Shown: positions 1 through 10,033, counted from the stretch's first letter. The stretch is 64,000 nucleotides of DNA from Limnephilus marmoratus (GCA_917880885.1 OU862913.1:2418001-2482000), one strand, 5' to 3'. The notes: a model not told the origin generated them from the sequence alone. Numbers and translations are program-made.

Positions 1-144
1 CGTCTTTATTTGCCAGGAAGAAATTAACTAACATTCCATGATATAGTTTAGTCAATTATCAAAAATGTGGATGCATTCAAAATCATAGAATAGTTACTGT
101 AGTCCACCATATTTGCCTATGATTAGTTTTCACATTATTTTAAT

Positions 145-430
145 TGTCTATGGGCTCTTCGGGTCACATGGTCTCGTTTCCGAGTTATGCCAAAGGTAGA
201 TGGGCAGAGCCATTATAATCAAAGAACTCCGCAGTCCGCAGACAAAAGCTAGCTTTCAGCCAGGAAGGACGTTCGTCCTCCGAAGTATAATTATAAATAT
301 ACGTCAATAAATAGTCACTGTGATTTAAAAGTCTTTCAATAGCATCTTGTAGTACCGAAGAATACTAGTAATTACAAATAACGAATATCTCTGAAGAGAA
401 CAATGGAGATATAACAGTTATAAATGAGGT
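145..430 (-). repeat. Dispersed repeat R1, copy A
   Basis: This stretch, read on the minus strand, matches 29225-29500 and 51865-52200 on the plus strand. Shared landmarks are a TATTCGTTATTTGTAA-like segment, CAGTGACTATTTATTGACGT, CTGGCTGAAAG followed by TTTTGTCTGCG, and ACGAGACCATGTGACCCGAA. No coding potential is visible. An LTR-type repeat is possible, but I could not define TG...CA ends or a target duplication. The family has at least three copies in this window. Confidence 0.7.
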
Positions 431-1102
431 ATTTAACCAAAAGTCTAAACATAGCAGATAACATGTGAATTCAGAAATCCCGTGGCAATAGCTAATATTT
501 ACTTTTTTCGTGAGAGTTAATGTTTACATGTAATCAACTTCAATGATCTCATTAAGTGCAAATTAACCTGCCCGCTTCCATTCTGGTTAGAACAATTTAG
601 ATCTAAAGTTTGTCAAAACAGAAGTCAGTTTAATTAACCCAAATGGAACACTTCCGACCCGACATACCTATTTAAAGTTTCAAATGAACAAGTTTTGACC
701 ACTAATTTCAGCTGCCCACAAAATGAACAGACATGTACTCATTTATCAAAATGTAAAGGGATATTAATGAAGTGAGAGATGTGAGACTCTATTTTATTCC
801 AATATTTTAGAATACGTTGATGACGAAGTATCGCGAAGGTCTGTATATTGTTGGGGAAATTTAAATTACCTTTTAATTCTCAACTAGGGGATATAATAAC
901 CTATTTGCTGCCTCCACTACGGGAACACTCTACTGACCAACAGTTTATTATGTGAAGGATGGTGTACTAATTTTTTTATTACAGTCTTTTCTTGGAAGCA
1001 TGTTAAATATAATTAGGTAATTTTTTAACTGGTGTTCCATTTCCATTCAAGATGGTAAATGTAGTGGAAATTATATAGTAGTAGGGATAAACACTATTTT
1101 GA
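431..1102. other. Unassigned AT-rich DNA
   Basis: I see no ORF of interest, repeat match or structured element here. The stretch lies between repeat R1 copy A and the first SINE-A half. Confidence 0.5.
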
Positions 1103-1232
1103 CGTTCTCCGTTGTAGAGGGGCAAGGCTCTCAACTAGCCATTTGGAGGTCACGGCTTAAACACCAACTTGCGCAAGTAAATTTTATTTGATTAATTTGT
1201 GTTACTTCACAATTTAGTATATTAAAATAATA
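1103..1232 (+). mobile_element. SINE-A copy 1, 5' (tRNA-like) half
   Basis: The segment starts with a tRNA-derived head (CTCCGTTGTAGAGGGGCAAG, then GGAGGTCACGGCTTAAACACC in the B-box region) followed by TGCGCAAGTAAATTTTATTT. The same order occurs at 19738 and 24374. It stops at a T-rich run at about 1233, and the missing 3' half resumes at 2147 beyond a LINE insertion. This is a tRNA-class SINE, not a functional tRNA: the cloverleaf is degraded. Confidence 0.75.
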
Positions 1233-2145
1233 TTTTTTTTTATTTTTTTTTATTAGTTTTTATATACATATACATGTAATATAATCATGAGTAATTACAT
1301 TTTCAGGTTACAAAAGGATTAAACTCAAATCATTAAATACTAACATGCAACATTGATTAGAAACAGTATAAACATATATATGTATATAATATATAACCTT
1401 TACGAGAGTGTAACTACTCGTGTGTAAGGGGAAGAGAAAAATATATAAATATTTTTTTAATAAAAAAAAATAAAAAAAATTAAAATAAAAAAAATTATAA
1501 CACATACATTATATTTACGTACTTACATAAATCGAATGTGTAAAAAAAAATTATATTAAAAAAAATAAAAAATAAAAATAATAATAATATAAAATAAATT
1601 TTTGAATAAGTATTGTTAGTTAAAGGTTAATGCGGTTCTAAGTGGCTAAATTATTTAAGATATTATTGTTTAATTTATTTTTGAATTTATTGTAGTCAGG
1701 TTCTAATCTCAGCTCTATTGCTAGTTGATTAAACCACACCACTCCATTGTACGTGTAGTAGTGTTGTGCAAAACTGGTATGCATTAATGGCGTACACAAG
1801 CGACCCACTGTGTTTTGCCTATTGCTCTCAACGCGGACCATGGCGTGGTGCGACTTATTAGAATAGTCTTTGTGTATTTGAAGCAGTGTATTTTTTATAT
1901 ATGTATTTTTTAGAGGTGGTACTTGAAAGTCTTGAAAAAGTTGAGAGGTTGAATAATCTGATGGTTTCTTAGTAATAATTTTGATTATTAATCTTTGAGT
2001 AATTTCCAACGGTAAAATTGAGGTTTTGTAAGCTCCTCCCCATGCAACAATACCGTATTGTATTATCGAATGGGCTAGAGCATAGTATATATTTTTAAGA
2101 ATTTTTAAGTTAAGTATATTTCTTAAATTAATAAATATTGTTTAT
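1233..2145 (-). mobile_element. 5'-truncated CR1-group LINE inserted in SINE-A
   Basis: On the minus strand this is the 3' end of a LINE: RT C-terminal coding sequence (1638-2137), an AT-rich 3' UTR, and an A-rich tail at about 1233-1260. The 5' truncation falls near 2140. The two flanks join into one SINE-A. The protein is close to that of the LINE at the right edge of the window (62629-64000), so both probably belong to one family. AATATT-like sequence is present at both edges, but a target duplication is not clear. Confidence 0.75.
1638..2137 (-). pseudogene. LINE ORF2, RT C-terminal fragment
   Basis: The open frame begins upstream of any ATG at about 2137 and ends at 1638. It shows the thumb/C-terminal signature of CR1-group RTs: IYYALAHSIIQYGIVAWGG, then ...ILPLEITQRLIIKII, ...LFQDFQVPPLKN, and ...YTYNGVVWFNQLAIELR near the end. 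The fragment at 63000-63512 shows the same landmarks (YYALAHSVLQYGIVAWGG, VFQDFPVPPLKK). There is no endonuclease and no FADD catalytic core, so it cannot act alone. No frameshift was seen within the fragment, which suggests a fairly young insertion. Confidence 0.8.
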
Positions 2146-2146
2146 A

Positions 2147-2398
2147 TGCGGCAAGTTCTAGAGTGAAAGTTACAATCAGTATCGTCCTGGTATAAGATCA
2201 CCGTTCAGAATTAAAATGGCCTTTGCCATGTCTGGTGACCATATCTAAATAGTCAGGTACTTCCCCACTTTCTACTTTCCTCGTTTCCTTTCCCTCCCTA
2301 CGTAATATATCTTTAAACTCACAACATACCTCAATTGGGGATACTGGTTCCAGACGGTTGGGAGTAGTTGGGACTCTTGCGCGGTTTCACATTAAAAG
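2147..2398 (+). mobile_element. SINE-A copy 1, 3' half
   Basis: This segment runs from TGCGGCAAGTTCTAGAGTG through GGTATAAGATCACCGTTCAG, TCAGGTACTTCCCCAC and CATACCTCAATTGGGGAT to GGGACTCTTGCGCGGTTTCA. It matches the bodies of the copies at 19.85-20.09, 23.19-23.42 and 24.52-24.76 kb in the same order. It completes the SINE interrupted at 1232. Confidence 0.75.
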
Positions 2399-2770
2399 GG
2401 GGCTGCTCTCACCTGAAAAGAAAGAAAACATTATTATTATTTTATATTCTATGGCTAGGAGATGCGTGGATGTACAACGCAATTAGACATAAATACAGAA
2501 AAAATATACATTTTCAATATCTTTCTCAAAAATTCCTCTTTCACTCAAAAACCACAACAATACTAAAACATTTAAATCCACATAAAATCTGGTTACAAAA
2601 TAAACTGAAACCGAAAACCTTCAACTGCACTAAGGAAACACAAGCTAAATTGTTTTATGAACATTTCGGAAAAACCACATAATTAATAATTAACTAAGGA
2701 ATAACTTCGGGTATATTTGTAATTAATTCGATTTTTTTTTTATATGTAAGTGAAAGAAAGGATAACATAA
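2399..2770. other. Unassigned; contains an unrecognised open frame
   Basis: A plus-strand frame of 104 codons covers 2368-2682. Its first part overlaps the SINE-A end, and the remainder is lysine- and asparagine-rich (KYRKNIHFQYLSQKF and similar). I recognise no family and regard it as probably non-coding AT-rich sequence. Confidence 0.35.
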
Positions 2771-2888
2771 GGGTATGTATGAGACGATGTATGAAAGAAA
2801 ATGAAGCAAGGAGTGTGTGCCAAGATCGAATAGTTAATCCTCTCTGCTTACGCCAGCGGGGAACACTCTGAAGGTTATTTAGTTAGTG
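2771..2888 (+). mobile_element. RTE-type LINE, 3' end stub
   Basis: The sequence GTATGAGACGATGTATGAAA, the following GTGTGTGCCAAGA, and TCCTCTCTGC match 43376-43495, the 3' end of the RTE-like fragment, in the same order. Both end in a GTTAGT-type simple tail (ATTTAGTTAGTGAG here). Only the last ~35 codons and the tail are present, so this is a very short 5'-truncated insertion. Confidence 0.7.
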
Positions 2889-3239
2889 AGAAGCATTTCA
2901 TCGCTTGGCCGTGGTTAAAAACTAATCGAACCTTAAAGACGTCATTACAGATTCGAATAAATGATGAAGGAAAATACGCTAAGGACCTTTCAAAATAAGG
3001 TCAAGCTCTGGAAAAAGTTAATGGAAAAGGTATTTTCTTTATTTCTTGGGTCGAAAGGGTTTTTCAAATAAATATACCTACAGGCTGACTCTACTTACGT
3101 ACAAGTGAAATCTTCAGAAAATAAAATAAACAAGAGTGGGAAGACTACGAAGTACCTCACAACCATGAGACTGATAGGGTACGAAGCACCGCACAAAGAG
3201 GAGACCGATTACATATACTATCTCATTTTCTCGCGGGCT
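2889..3239. other. Unassigned DNA
   Basis: Nothing is recognised here. A 74-codon frame at 3105-3329 on the plus strand runs into the PLE remnant and has no family signature. Confidence 0.4.
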
Positions 3240-3317
3240 ACATCCTATGATGATGTGTTTATTTTAATGAAAAGACAAATAACTTTGTTTACATCACTTT
3301 TATTTATACACAATCAA

Positions 3318-3348
3318 CATGTTTCATGAACGATGTTCACATCATCAG
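3318..3348 (-). ncRNA. Hammerhead ribozyme motif (PLE type)
   Basis: On the minus strand CTGATGA (3342-3348) is followed by stem II TGAAC-ATC-GTTCA, then GAAAC (3321-3325) and ACATGT, a self-complementary short stem III. The following T would be the cleavage-site base. This layout (CUGANGA, stem II, GAAA, minimal palindromic stem III) is that known for PLE hammerheads, which are thought to act as dimers. Stem I pairing is weak by eye. Activity is inferred, not shown. Confidence 0.6.
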
Positions 3349-3605
3349 GATCAAATGTATACTAAACTTAAAAATTAAACATAGATCACACATGGGAGGA
3401 AAGGGTAGAAGGGAGGGGAAGGGGTAAGAGTGGGGGAAGTTTATTAAAATTAGGGATTTCAAAAATCATTAGCAGGGGAAGACCGGTTAAGTGGGAAAAG
3501 GTTCAAAAGAGGGTTTATAAAAAAATGCTGCTTATTAATTATGTCTGCTTTATTATTTACATTTTTCCTAAGTTTTAAAATCTATAGATTATTTATCTCT
3601 ATTAC

Positions 3606-3914
3606 GTATGTAATATTTTAAGCCCATGGTTTTTGTCAAAATTATGATCATGTTTTAATAAATGATCTGCGAACTCAGATTCGCTATTGCCGTTTAATGC
3701 CCTAAGATGTATGTAATATTTTAAGCCCATGGTTTTTGTCAAAATTATGATCATGTTTTAATAAATGATCTGCGAACTCAGATTCGCTATTGCCGTTTAA
3801 TGCCCTAAGATCTATGTAATATTTTAAGCCCATGGTTTTTGTCAAAATTATGATCATGTTTTAATAAATGATCTGCGAACTCAGATTCGCTATTGCTATT
3901 TAATGCCCTAAGAT
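3606..3914. repeat. Tandem repeat, 3 x 103 bp
   Basis: Three head-to-tail units begin at 3606, 3709 and 3812, each with TATGTAATATTTTAAGCCCA and ending CCCTAAGAT. They are almost identical; the third unit differs at its first base and in GCTATTGCTATTT versus GCTATTGCCGTTT. The unit is the C-terminal part of the GIY-YIG coding sequence on the minus strand. Because 103 is not a multiple of 3, each added copy shifts the frame. Confidence 0.95.
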
Positions 3915-4006
3915 GTTCTTTAACCCTTACTTCAAAGTTTCTATTTGTTCTACGTATATAAAAGCAATTACAGTCTTTACAGTTAAGTTTATAAACGCCC
4001 GATTTT
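3805..4006 (-). pseudogene. GIY-YIG endonuclease fragment of a PLE
   Basis: The minus-strand frame reads SGVYKLNCKDCNCFYIRRT, then ...VKEHLRALNSNSESEFADHL and LKHDHNFDKNHGLKILH, ending at a TAG at 3805-3807. This is the PLE-type GIY-YIG nuclease: GVY is the GIY half, the Cys-x2-Cys of the PLE zinc-binding insertion follows, and YIR stands where YIG is expected. The Gly-to-Arg change and the loss of the rest of the ORF make it inactive. The family function is DNA nicking for target-primed insertion. Confidence 0.75.
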
Positions 4007-4534
4007 TTTTTGTTTTAATGTTGATTATTATTTTGTTTTGATGTGTCTCTTTTAGTATCGCTATTTTTCGTTTCTTCGATTTTCAAATCACAACGGTGCT
4101 AAAGAATTTTTCACTAATAATTAATTCCGTTAATAAAATAAAAGTACATTGTAAATTAACACATTACCTACCTACCTCAAGCAAGTCTAGTGTTGACATA
4201 TTTTTGTCTACGTAAAATTATTAAAAAATCATCAAACAAAACAATAAGCTAAGTCTTAAGTGCTCAAATTTTATAAACTAAAGACCGCGCGTCATACCAA
4301 CGAATTTTTATCGTGTGAAGTGGCCTGCTTTAGTGTTTTTTACCTACTTTATAAAAACTGCCACGAAGTGTCAAACTCTACCCAACGGAAAAAATAAACT
4401 GCTGTAAAATACAAATAGTGCCTCATTCGAAGAAATCTTAGTTACGCTAAAGTGATACCGATTACTATCCTATAATAAATTATCCAGTTACAAATCACTT
4501 TTTTTACGTAAAGATCGTGTAAAACAATATTATC

Positions 4535-5690
4535 ATGAATACAAAGTGCATTGTTTGCGAAAAAAACATTGACAATCCATCAGACCTTATATGCTGTGGT
4601 GTCTGTGAAAAAAACTACCACCTTATATGTGCAGAAATTACTGAAACGACACGCCGCAGTGCCAGGAGTTTGCAATGGAAGTGCAAAAAGTGTGTAAAAA
4701 ATGCTAAAAATAACAAACCAAAGCATACGAATAATGACATATTATCAAACAACGAACAAGAACCGCCATCTATTATCAAACAAGCAAAACAGTTTACTCA
4801 ACCGCAGAAACCTGAACTATCATATCAATCGATCGACACAGAAAACTTACCATCTGAAAATATAGATGGCGCCAATAGTCTCTTAACCTCCCAATTATTT
4901 ATAAAAGAGTTAACAGATTTTAAAACATCCATAATGAAATTCGTGGAAGAAAAATTTGTTTCGTATGTGAATAAATATGAAGCTCTCATCTCACAAAATA
5001 ACGAAATAATAAAATCAATCCAATTTATGGCAGAACAACAAGAAGACCTAAGAAAACGGATAAATATTATGGAAAAGGCACAAGAAACAGTCAACGAAGA
5101 ATTAACTGCACAAAAAAATCACAATAATATACTACTACATACTATTTCTAAACAAGATGAAAAAATTGATAAATTGGAGTATCTAAGCCAAATTTGCAAC
5201 ATCGAGATTAGAGGTGTTCCGGAGTCCGACATTGAAAATAATACAGAAGTTGTCAAAAAAATCTCTAAAATTATCAACTACGAAAATACCGACGTGCATT
5301 CTGTAATAACAAAAATCTATAGGATGGGACCGAAATTCTCCGACAAAAATCCAAGACCTATCATAGCAACGTTCAATTCTTATAACATCGCGGGATGACT
5401 TCCTATCCAAATTCAAAACCTACAGGAAATCCACAACCAGTATGACAAATAAAATAAATACAAGGGACCTAGGATTATCGCAAGCCGCCAAACACATTTA
5501 CGTATCAGATCAATTAACTCAAAAAGGGAAATTTTTATTATCTCAAACAAAAAAATTTGCTACAGACAATAACTATAAACACTATTGGTCCACCGGAGGG
5601 CGCATACTTTTGAGACAAACTGATACCTCCAAGATAATTTCAATAAATAATACTGCTGACCTGGACCGTGAAAAACGTCAACTACTGTGA
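4535..5690 (+). pseudogene. LINE ORF1: PHD finger, coiled coil, FP-like C-terminal domain; one frameshift
   Basis: ORF1 proteins of this LINE type bind nucleic acid and help assemble the RNP. Residues 1-60 hold a PHD-type zinc finger (CIVCEKNI, CCGVCEKNYHLICAE, then WKCKKC). Residues ~110-220 are a charged, heptad-like coiled coil (MAEQQEDLRKRINIMEKAQE). From ~225 the C-terminal nucleic-acid-binding domain starts (NIEIRGVPESD, KIYRMGP). The first frame stops at TGA 5396-5398. A net one-base shift near 5385-5395 restores a frame that continues to 5690 (DDFLSKFKTYRKS, then AAKHIYVSDQLTQKGK). The C-terminal part resembles the FP-type domain found in many insect retroelement ORF1s. One lesion breaks an otherwise whole protein of about 385 residues. 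The ATG at 4535 is the first in frame. Confidence 0.75.
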
Positions 5691-5708
5691 CTGACGATAC
5701 AAAGTACT

Positions 5709-7060
5709 GTGCTGCTACATTTCCCCATTATGCTAGTTACTAATGTCTGTATTATAATATGCTCTTATCCGTTATTCTATTATATTCTATGTGTACTTCT
5801 AAAATCTGGTAAACAAAAAATCATTTGCACCTTTCCATTCGCATTATGTTATATTTCGCTGGTTAATATAGTTGCATCCTTGATATTAACTTATTTATCT
5901 CTTCAAACTATTCCCAACAGATATACTTACCTTGATATTATCCATTATATTGTTTTAATATACTTTAATATTGTTAATTCTATAATCATAACCTTTTCCC
6001 CTGGTTTCTTCATGTTTCATACCACGATTTTCGACAAGATAACATGTACTCAAAATAATGTACTATCCTTCTCGTTATTATTATTATTACTTAGATCGAT
6101 TGTATTTTGTTTTTGTCTTATTAGTCATACCACCACCATGATATTTTACACAATATATTATGTATTCTTCTCTCATCTACCAAGCTTGTCTGTTTTTAAC
6201 ACAATCAGTGAGAATATATTATGTAATCCTATATTTACAGCAAATCTATATCGAATGAATTTAATACAAATTTTCATCCATCTTATTTATGTTGTAATTA
6301 TTATTAATTTAAATTTTTATAGTAACTTGAACAAGATGAAACTGAACTATATTTACTTTAAATATTTCCATCAATATGTGAACTTCTCTAATTATTGCTC
6401 TCTTAGTACAATCATAAACACAACTAATATATATTATGTATTAAATATCTTATCTTACAGATAAATCATTATGAAAGATACACAATTACCACCATCCGTA
6501 TTCCAATCTCAAGTCTTCTAATATCTTTTGTGATACAAGTATATAATATAACTATCAATATTTTCCTAACAATTTTTTATACGAGTCATAGCAATAATAA
6601 TTATATGTGTACTCAATATACATTCTTATTAGATTCCTCTGGTTCTATCATAAAAACCTTAAAATGTGCTATTTCATATTGTATTGCCCAATATTCTTAC
6701 ATTGTAAACAGGAATCAATTATACCACACTCGCATATATAACAACAACATTTACAGTAATATCTTCATTGTAACACTTGATATATATATCACGATACTAA
6801 TAAAACTTGAAAAAAATATACTGCAAATTCTCAAGTTCGGTTTCTATCATAATAATGTAATGATTGTTTTTGTTTTAAAATATTTATTGCATTCAGTTCG
6901 CTTCAGTATAAGTACTTACCTAGTTCTCGCCTATTTATCACACTCACTTACTCTCTTCATATTTACTTACGTTACGATCAGTTCGTACTTAAAGAAACTT
7001 TGTTTTTTTTTTTCTTCTTATAATACTGCTCACCAAAAAAGAAAAATTTTGTCATAAGAA
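5709..7060 (+). other. Long ORF1-ORF2 spacer with 5' copy of a direct repeat
   Basis: CR1-group LINEs usually have a short gap or overlap between ORFs, but here 1.35 kb of very AT-rich DNA intervenes. Frames of 251 codons (5709-6464) and 175 codons (6530-7057) exist. They are Ile/Tyr/Phe/Leu-rich low-complexity translations with no family signature, so I treat them as chance. The last ~310 bases (from 6750) are the 5' copy of the repeat that recurs after ORF2. Confidence 0.6.
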
Positions 7061-7075
7061 ATGAATGATATTAAT
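6750..7075 (+). repeat. Direct repeat flanking LINE ORF2, left copy
   Basis: This 326 bp segment matches 10106-10429 at roughly 85-90% by eye with few gaps. Shared anchors include TTACAGTAATAT, ACTGCAAATTCTCAAGTTCG, GATTGTTTTTGTTTTAAAAT, ACTTACCTAGTTCTCGCCTA and GTCATAAGAAATGA. The match runs through the ATG of ORF2 and five codons into it. Confidence 0.9.
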
Positions 7076-10033
7076 GAACAAATAGAAAATCATGGTAATA
7101 TAATAACTTCTGAAACTAATATTGCATCAAATTGTATAGATATACTTAAGCCATATACACGATTAAAATTATTCTCTACAAATATTCGCAGCATAGATAA
7201 GAACTTTAACAATCTACTAGTAACGCTTGCCGGTTTGAATAATATATTTGATATAATAATTTTAACTGAATGTTGGATCAAATCAAATTACACTCACAAA
7301 AAAATTACAGGATTTACTGTTTTCAATACATTGAATAACAAGACACAGTCAGATGGAGTAATCGTCTATGTAAAATCCGAGTTATACCCGACTATTTCTG
7401 AACTATCCATCGATAATGCCAACTGCCTTAAAATTGAAATAAACAAGACTACTATTCTTGCACTATACAGGTCACCTAAACAACAAAATGTTTCACCCTT
7501 CCTTAAATCTTTAGACGTGGCCTTATTGAAATGTAAATCAAACGAAGAACTAATAGTAATCGGTGACATTAACATAGATTTACTTAAGCCCATGTCAACA
7601 CAAACACTCGATTATAAAAACCTAATGACTCAATACGGGCTTGTTTCTCACATTAATGTCCCAACTAGAGTAACCGACATGACCAAATCATGTATTGACC
7701 ACATATTCCTAAGAACAAAAAAAAATGCGAAAGGAATTGTATATCAATCAACCATAACTGATCATTTCTCAACAGTAATTGGCCTCATGAATAAAAAATC
7801 CATTCCCATAACCTCTTGTAAAAATATATTACAGACTAAGATCAATTTTGAGGAACTCACCTCCAAAATTAAATTGGAAAATTGGCTCTCTACTCTACAT
7901 TCTTCAGATGTAGATGTTGCATTTAATACATTTTCTGAAATTCTATTGAAACATATTGAGGCTGTCACCGTTGAATCCCCTTTGAATAACTCAAAAAATA
8001 GAAAACTAAAACCATGGATAACAGATGGCTTAATTTTTTGTATTAAAAAACGGGACAAACTCCACAAAAACTTACTTAACAATCCAAACACACAAGCCCA
8101 AATATTTTACAAAAAATACAGAAATATATGTAACAATCTCATCAGAATCACTAAAGAAAACTACTATAAACAGAAATTGTCCAGAGCCGGTAATAACAAT
8201 AAAAAAATTTGGCAAATTATTAAAGAAATATCTGACACTGGCCAATCAATACCACCAATCAATAAATTAAACATCAACGGACTAGATACCTCACTAAATG
8301 ACCACCCTGACACTGTGACCAATCACATAAATGAATATTTTTGTAATATCGGAAAAAAATTAGCATCACAAATTTTAAAGAAAACATCAACAGATGAAAA
8401 TGCTCTTGCCAACAATATCATTAACTCTGCTTGTGAAACAAACAATTCATTCACACTCAACCCCACCAACTCTGCTGAAATTTCACAAACTATTAAACAA
8501 TTAAAGCCCTCCCATTCATGTAATCATGATAAAATATCCTCAAACATACTCAAAATTATTGAACCTTTTATAAACCAACCACTAGTACATATCATTAATC
8601 TCAGTCTTAATAAAGGCATATTTCCGAATAAACTCAAACTTGCTTTGGTTCAACCAATTTTTAAGGCTGGAACTCCTACGGAGATATCAAACTATAGACC
8701 TATCTCCATTTTATCATCACTTTCCAAAATTATAGAAAAAATCGTAAAAAAAAGACTTATCGACTATCTTACAAAATACAATATTCTCTCGCCAAACCAG
8801 CATGGGTTCAGAGAAGGGCTAAGCACAGATTCAGCTATTCTAGAATTAACATCACACATAACAGAAGCCCTAGACAAAGGTGAAAAATGTTTGGCAATAT
8901 TTCTGGACTTGGCTAAGGCATTTGACACAGTCTCTCGTCCAATCCTCCTAGCTAAGCTACAGAAAATCGGAATAAAGAATAAGGAAATTGATTGGTTCAA
9001 ATCTTACCTAACAGACAGAATGCAAGTTATTAATTTACCATCGCACAAATCGTCTCAACCTATCAGAATCAATTTTGGTGTACCACAGGGCAGTGTACTC
9101 GGTCCAATACTTTTTCTCATATATATTAATGATTTGTGTAGATTACAAATTGATGGCAACATAATCACTTTTGCCGATGATACTGCCCTTGTAATAAAAG
9201 GTAAAACATGGCTAGAAACTTTTCATAGAGCGGAACTAATTTTGCAAAATATTAAACAATGGTTGGATGATAATTTACTCACGCTAAATATAACTAAAAC
9301 AAAATACCTAACTTTCAGTACAAACAATCCAAGTCAACCCTCAAGTAATCATGTACTAAAAATACATTCTTGTAGTGATATATCCAGCTGTCAATGCAGT
9401 CCATTAGAACGAGTAGATTCCATTAGATACTTAGGCGTAATAATTGACAATAAACTTCGATGGGAAGATCATGTAATTAATGTCACAAGCCGTATACGTA
9501 AACTGGCATATATCTTCAGATCATTGCGCAATATACTTAAAAAAAATACACTGAGAACAGTATACTTTTCCCTGTGTCAATCAATTTTATCGTACGGTAT
9601 AATTGTCTGGGGAGGATGCTCTAAAACTGTATTAGACCCATTAATTAAAGCCCAAAAATTAATAATACGGACTATTTACAAAGTACATTATATACACCCC
9701 ACGAAAGACCTATTTAAAGACTTCAAAGTTCTTAATATAAAATCCATATATGTAAAAAATATTACCTCTTATTTTAAATTCAAATTTACAAAAAAAAATA
9801 TTATAGATTCAAAATATAACACAAGATATTCTAATCAATTCAATTATATTATTCCAACAACTAAAACTTCAATGGCACAGTCCCAGTTCAACTTTCTTGC
9901 ACCTAAAATTTTTAATAACTTATCAATTGAAATAAAATCTAAAGCCAAATATCTCAGTTTCAGAAAGGCGCTTGCTGACTTTCTGATGAGTGACTATGAT
10001 AGCGTTTACAACTTGTTTCACATACTCAGATAG
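7061..10033 (+). CDS. LINE ORF2: AP endonuclease and reverse transcriptase
   Basis: This intact 990-residue ORF encodes the retrotransposition enzyme: an APE-type endonuclease that nicks target DNA and an RT that copies the element RNA from the nick. Endonuclease residues are visible in order: STNIRSID (Asn), LTECWIK (Glu), ALYRSPK (Tyr), GDINIDLL (Asp/Asn), SCIDHIFL (Asp) and ITDHFS (Asp-His), within residues ~30-240. The RT core spans ~540-760: SNYRPISILSSLSKIIEKIV, FLDLAKAFDT, FGVPQGSVLGPILFLIYIND and the catalytic FADDTALV. A thumb-like C-terminal region follows (LRWEDHVINV, QSILSYGIIVWGG). There is no RNase H. I chose the first ATG, just after the AAAAATTTTGTCATAAGAA leader. No stop or frameshift breaks it, so the protein could be functional, but the broken ORF1 would need to be supplied from elsewhere. 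The style is CR1/L2/Daphne-like; I did not settle the exact clade. Confidence 0.9.
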   Translation: MNDINEQIENHGNIITSETNIASNCIDILKPYTRLKLFSTNIRSIDKNFNNLLVTLAGLNNIFDIIILTECWIKSNYTHKKITGFTVFNTLNNKTQSDGVIVYVKSELYPTISELSIDNANCLKIEINKTTILALYRSPKQQNVSPFLKSLDVALLKCKSNEELIVIGDINIDLLKPMSTQTLDYKNLMTQYGLVSHINVPTRVTDMTKSCIDHIFLRTKKNAKGIVYQSTITDHFSTVIGLMNKKSIPITSCKNILQTKINFEELTSKIKLENWLSTLHSSDVDVAFNTFSEILLKHIEAVTVESPLNNSKNRKLKPWITDGLIFCIKKRDKLHKNLLNNPNTQAQIFYKKYRNICNNLIRITKENYYKQKLSRAGNNNKKIWQIIKEISDTGQSIPPINKLNINGLDTSLNDHPDTVTNHINEYFCNIGKKLASQILKKTSTDENALANNIINSACETNNSFTLNPTNSAEISQTIKQLKPSHSCNHDKISSNILKIIEPFINQPLVHIINLSLNKGIFPNKLKLALVQPIFKAGTPTEISNYRPISILSSLSKIIEKIVKKRLIDYLTKYNILSPNQHGFREGLSTDSAILELTSHITEALDKGEKCLAIFLDLAKAFDTVSRPILLAKLQKIGIKNKEIDWFKSYLTDRMQVINLPSHKSSQPIRINFGVPQGSVLGPILFLIYINDLCRLQIDGNIITFADDTALVIKGKTWLETFHRAELILQNIKQWLDDNLLTLNITKTKYLTFSTNNPSQPSSNHVLKIHSCSDISSCQCSPLERVDSIRYLGVIIDNKLRWEDHVINVTSRIRKLAYIFRSLRNILKKNTLRTVYFSLCQSILSYGIIVWGGCSKTVLDPLIKAQKLIIRTIYKVHYIHPTKDLFKDFKVLNIKSIYVKNITSYFKFKFTKKNIIDSKYNTRYSNQFNYIIPTTKTSMAQSQFNFLAPKIFNNLSIEIKSKAKYLSFRKALADFLMSDYDSVYNLFHILR

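Larger units (their letters stand above)
3240..4115 (-). mobile_element. Penelope-like element, 3' remnant
   Basis: Read on the minus strand the order is: a lysine-rich linker (4020-4110), a GIY-YIG endonuclease piece (3805-4006), an internal 103 bp tandem repeat, a G/A-poor 3' UTR, a hammerhead ribozyme core (3318-3348), and a TGTGTATAAATAAAAG end. GIY-YIG after RT, and a hammerhead motif in the terminal repeat, are established PLE hallmarks. The RT domain is absent. Its right edge abuts the LINE that begins near 4.2 kb. Confidence 0.75.

Noticed and set aside
3606..3914. CRISPR array
   Set aside because: Three contiguous 103 bp units without spacers, in eukaryotic TE-rich DNA and inside a GIY-YIG coding region, are a tandem duplication.
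5160..5690. Viral origin for the ORF1 C-terminal (FP-like) domain
   Set aside because: The domain is widespread in insect LINE ORF1 proteins, and here it is fused to a PHD finger and coiled coil beside a LINE ORF2. There is no evidence for a virus.
5709..7057. Two membrane-like ORFs (251 and 175 codons) between LINE ORF1 and ORF2
   Set aside because: Their Ile/Phe/Tyr/Leu richness comes from AT-rich sequence. There is no family match, and the second overlaps a repeat whose other copy lacks the frame.
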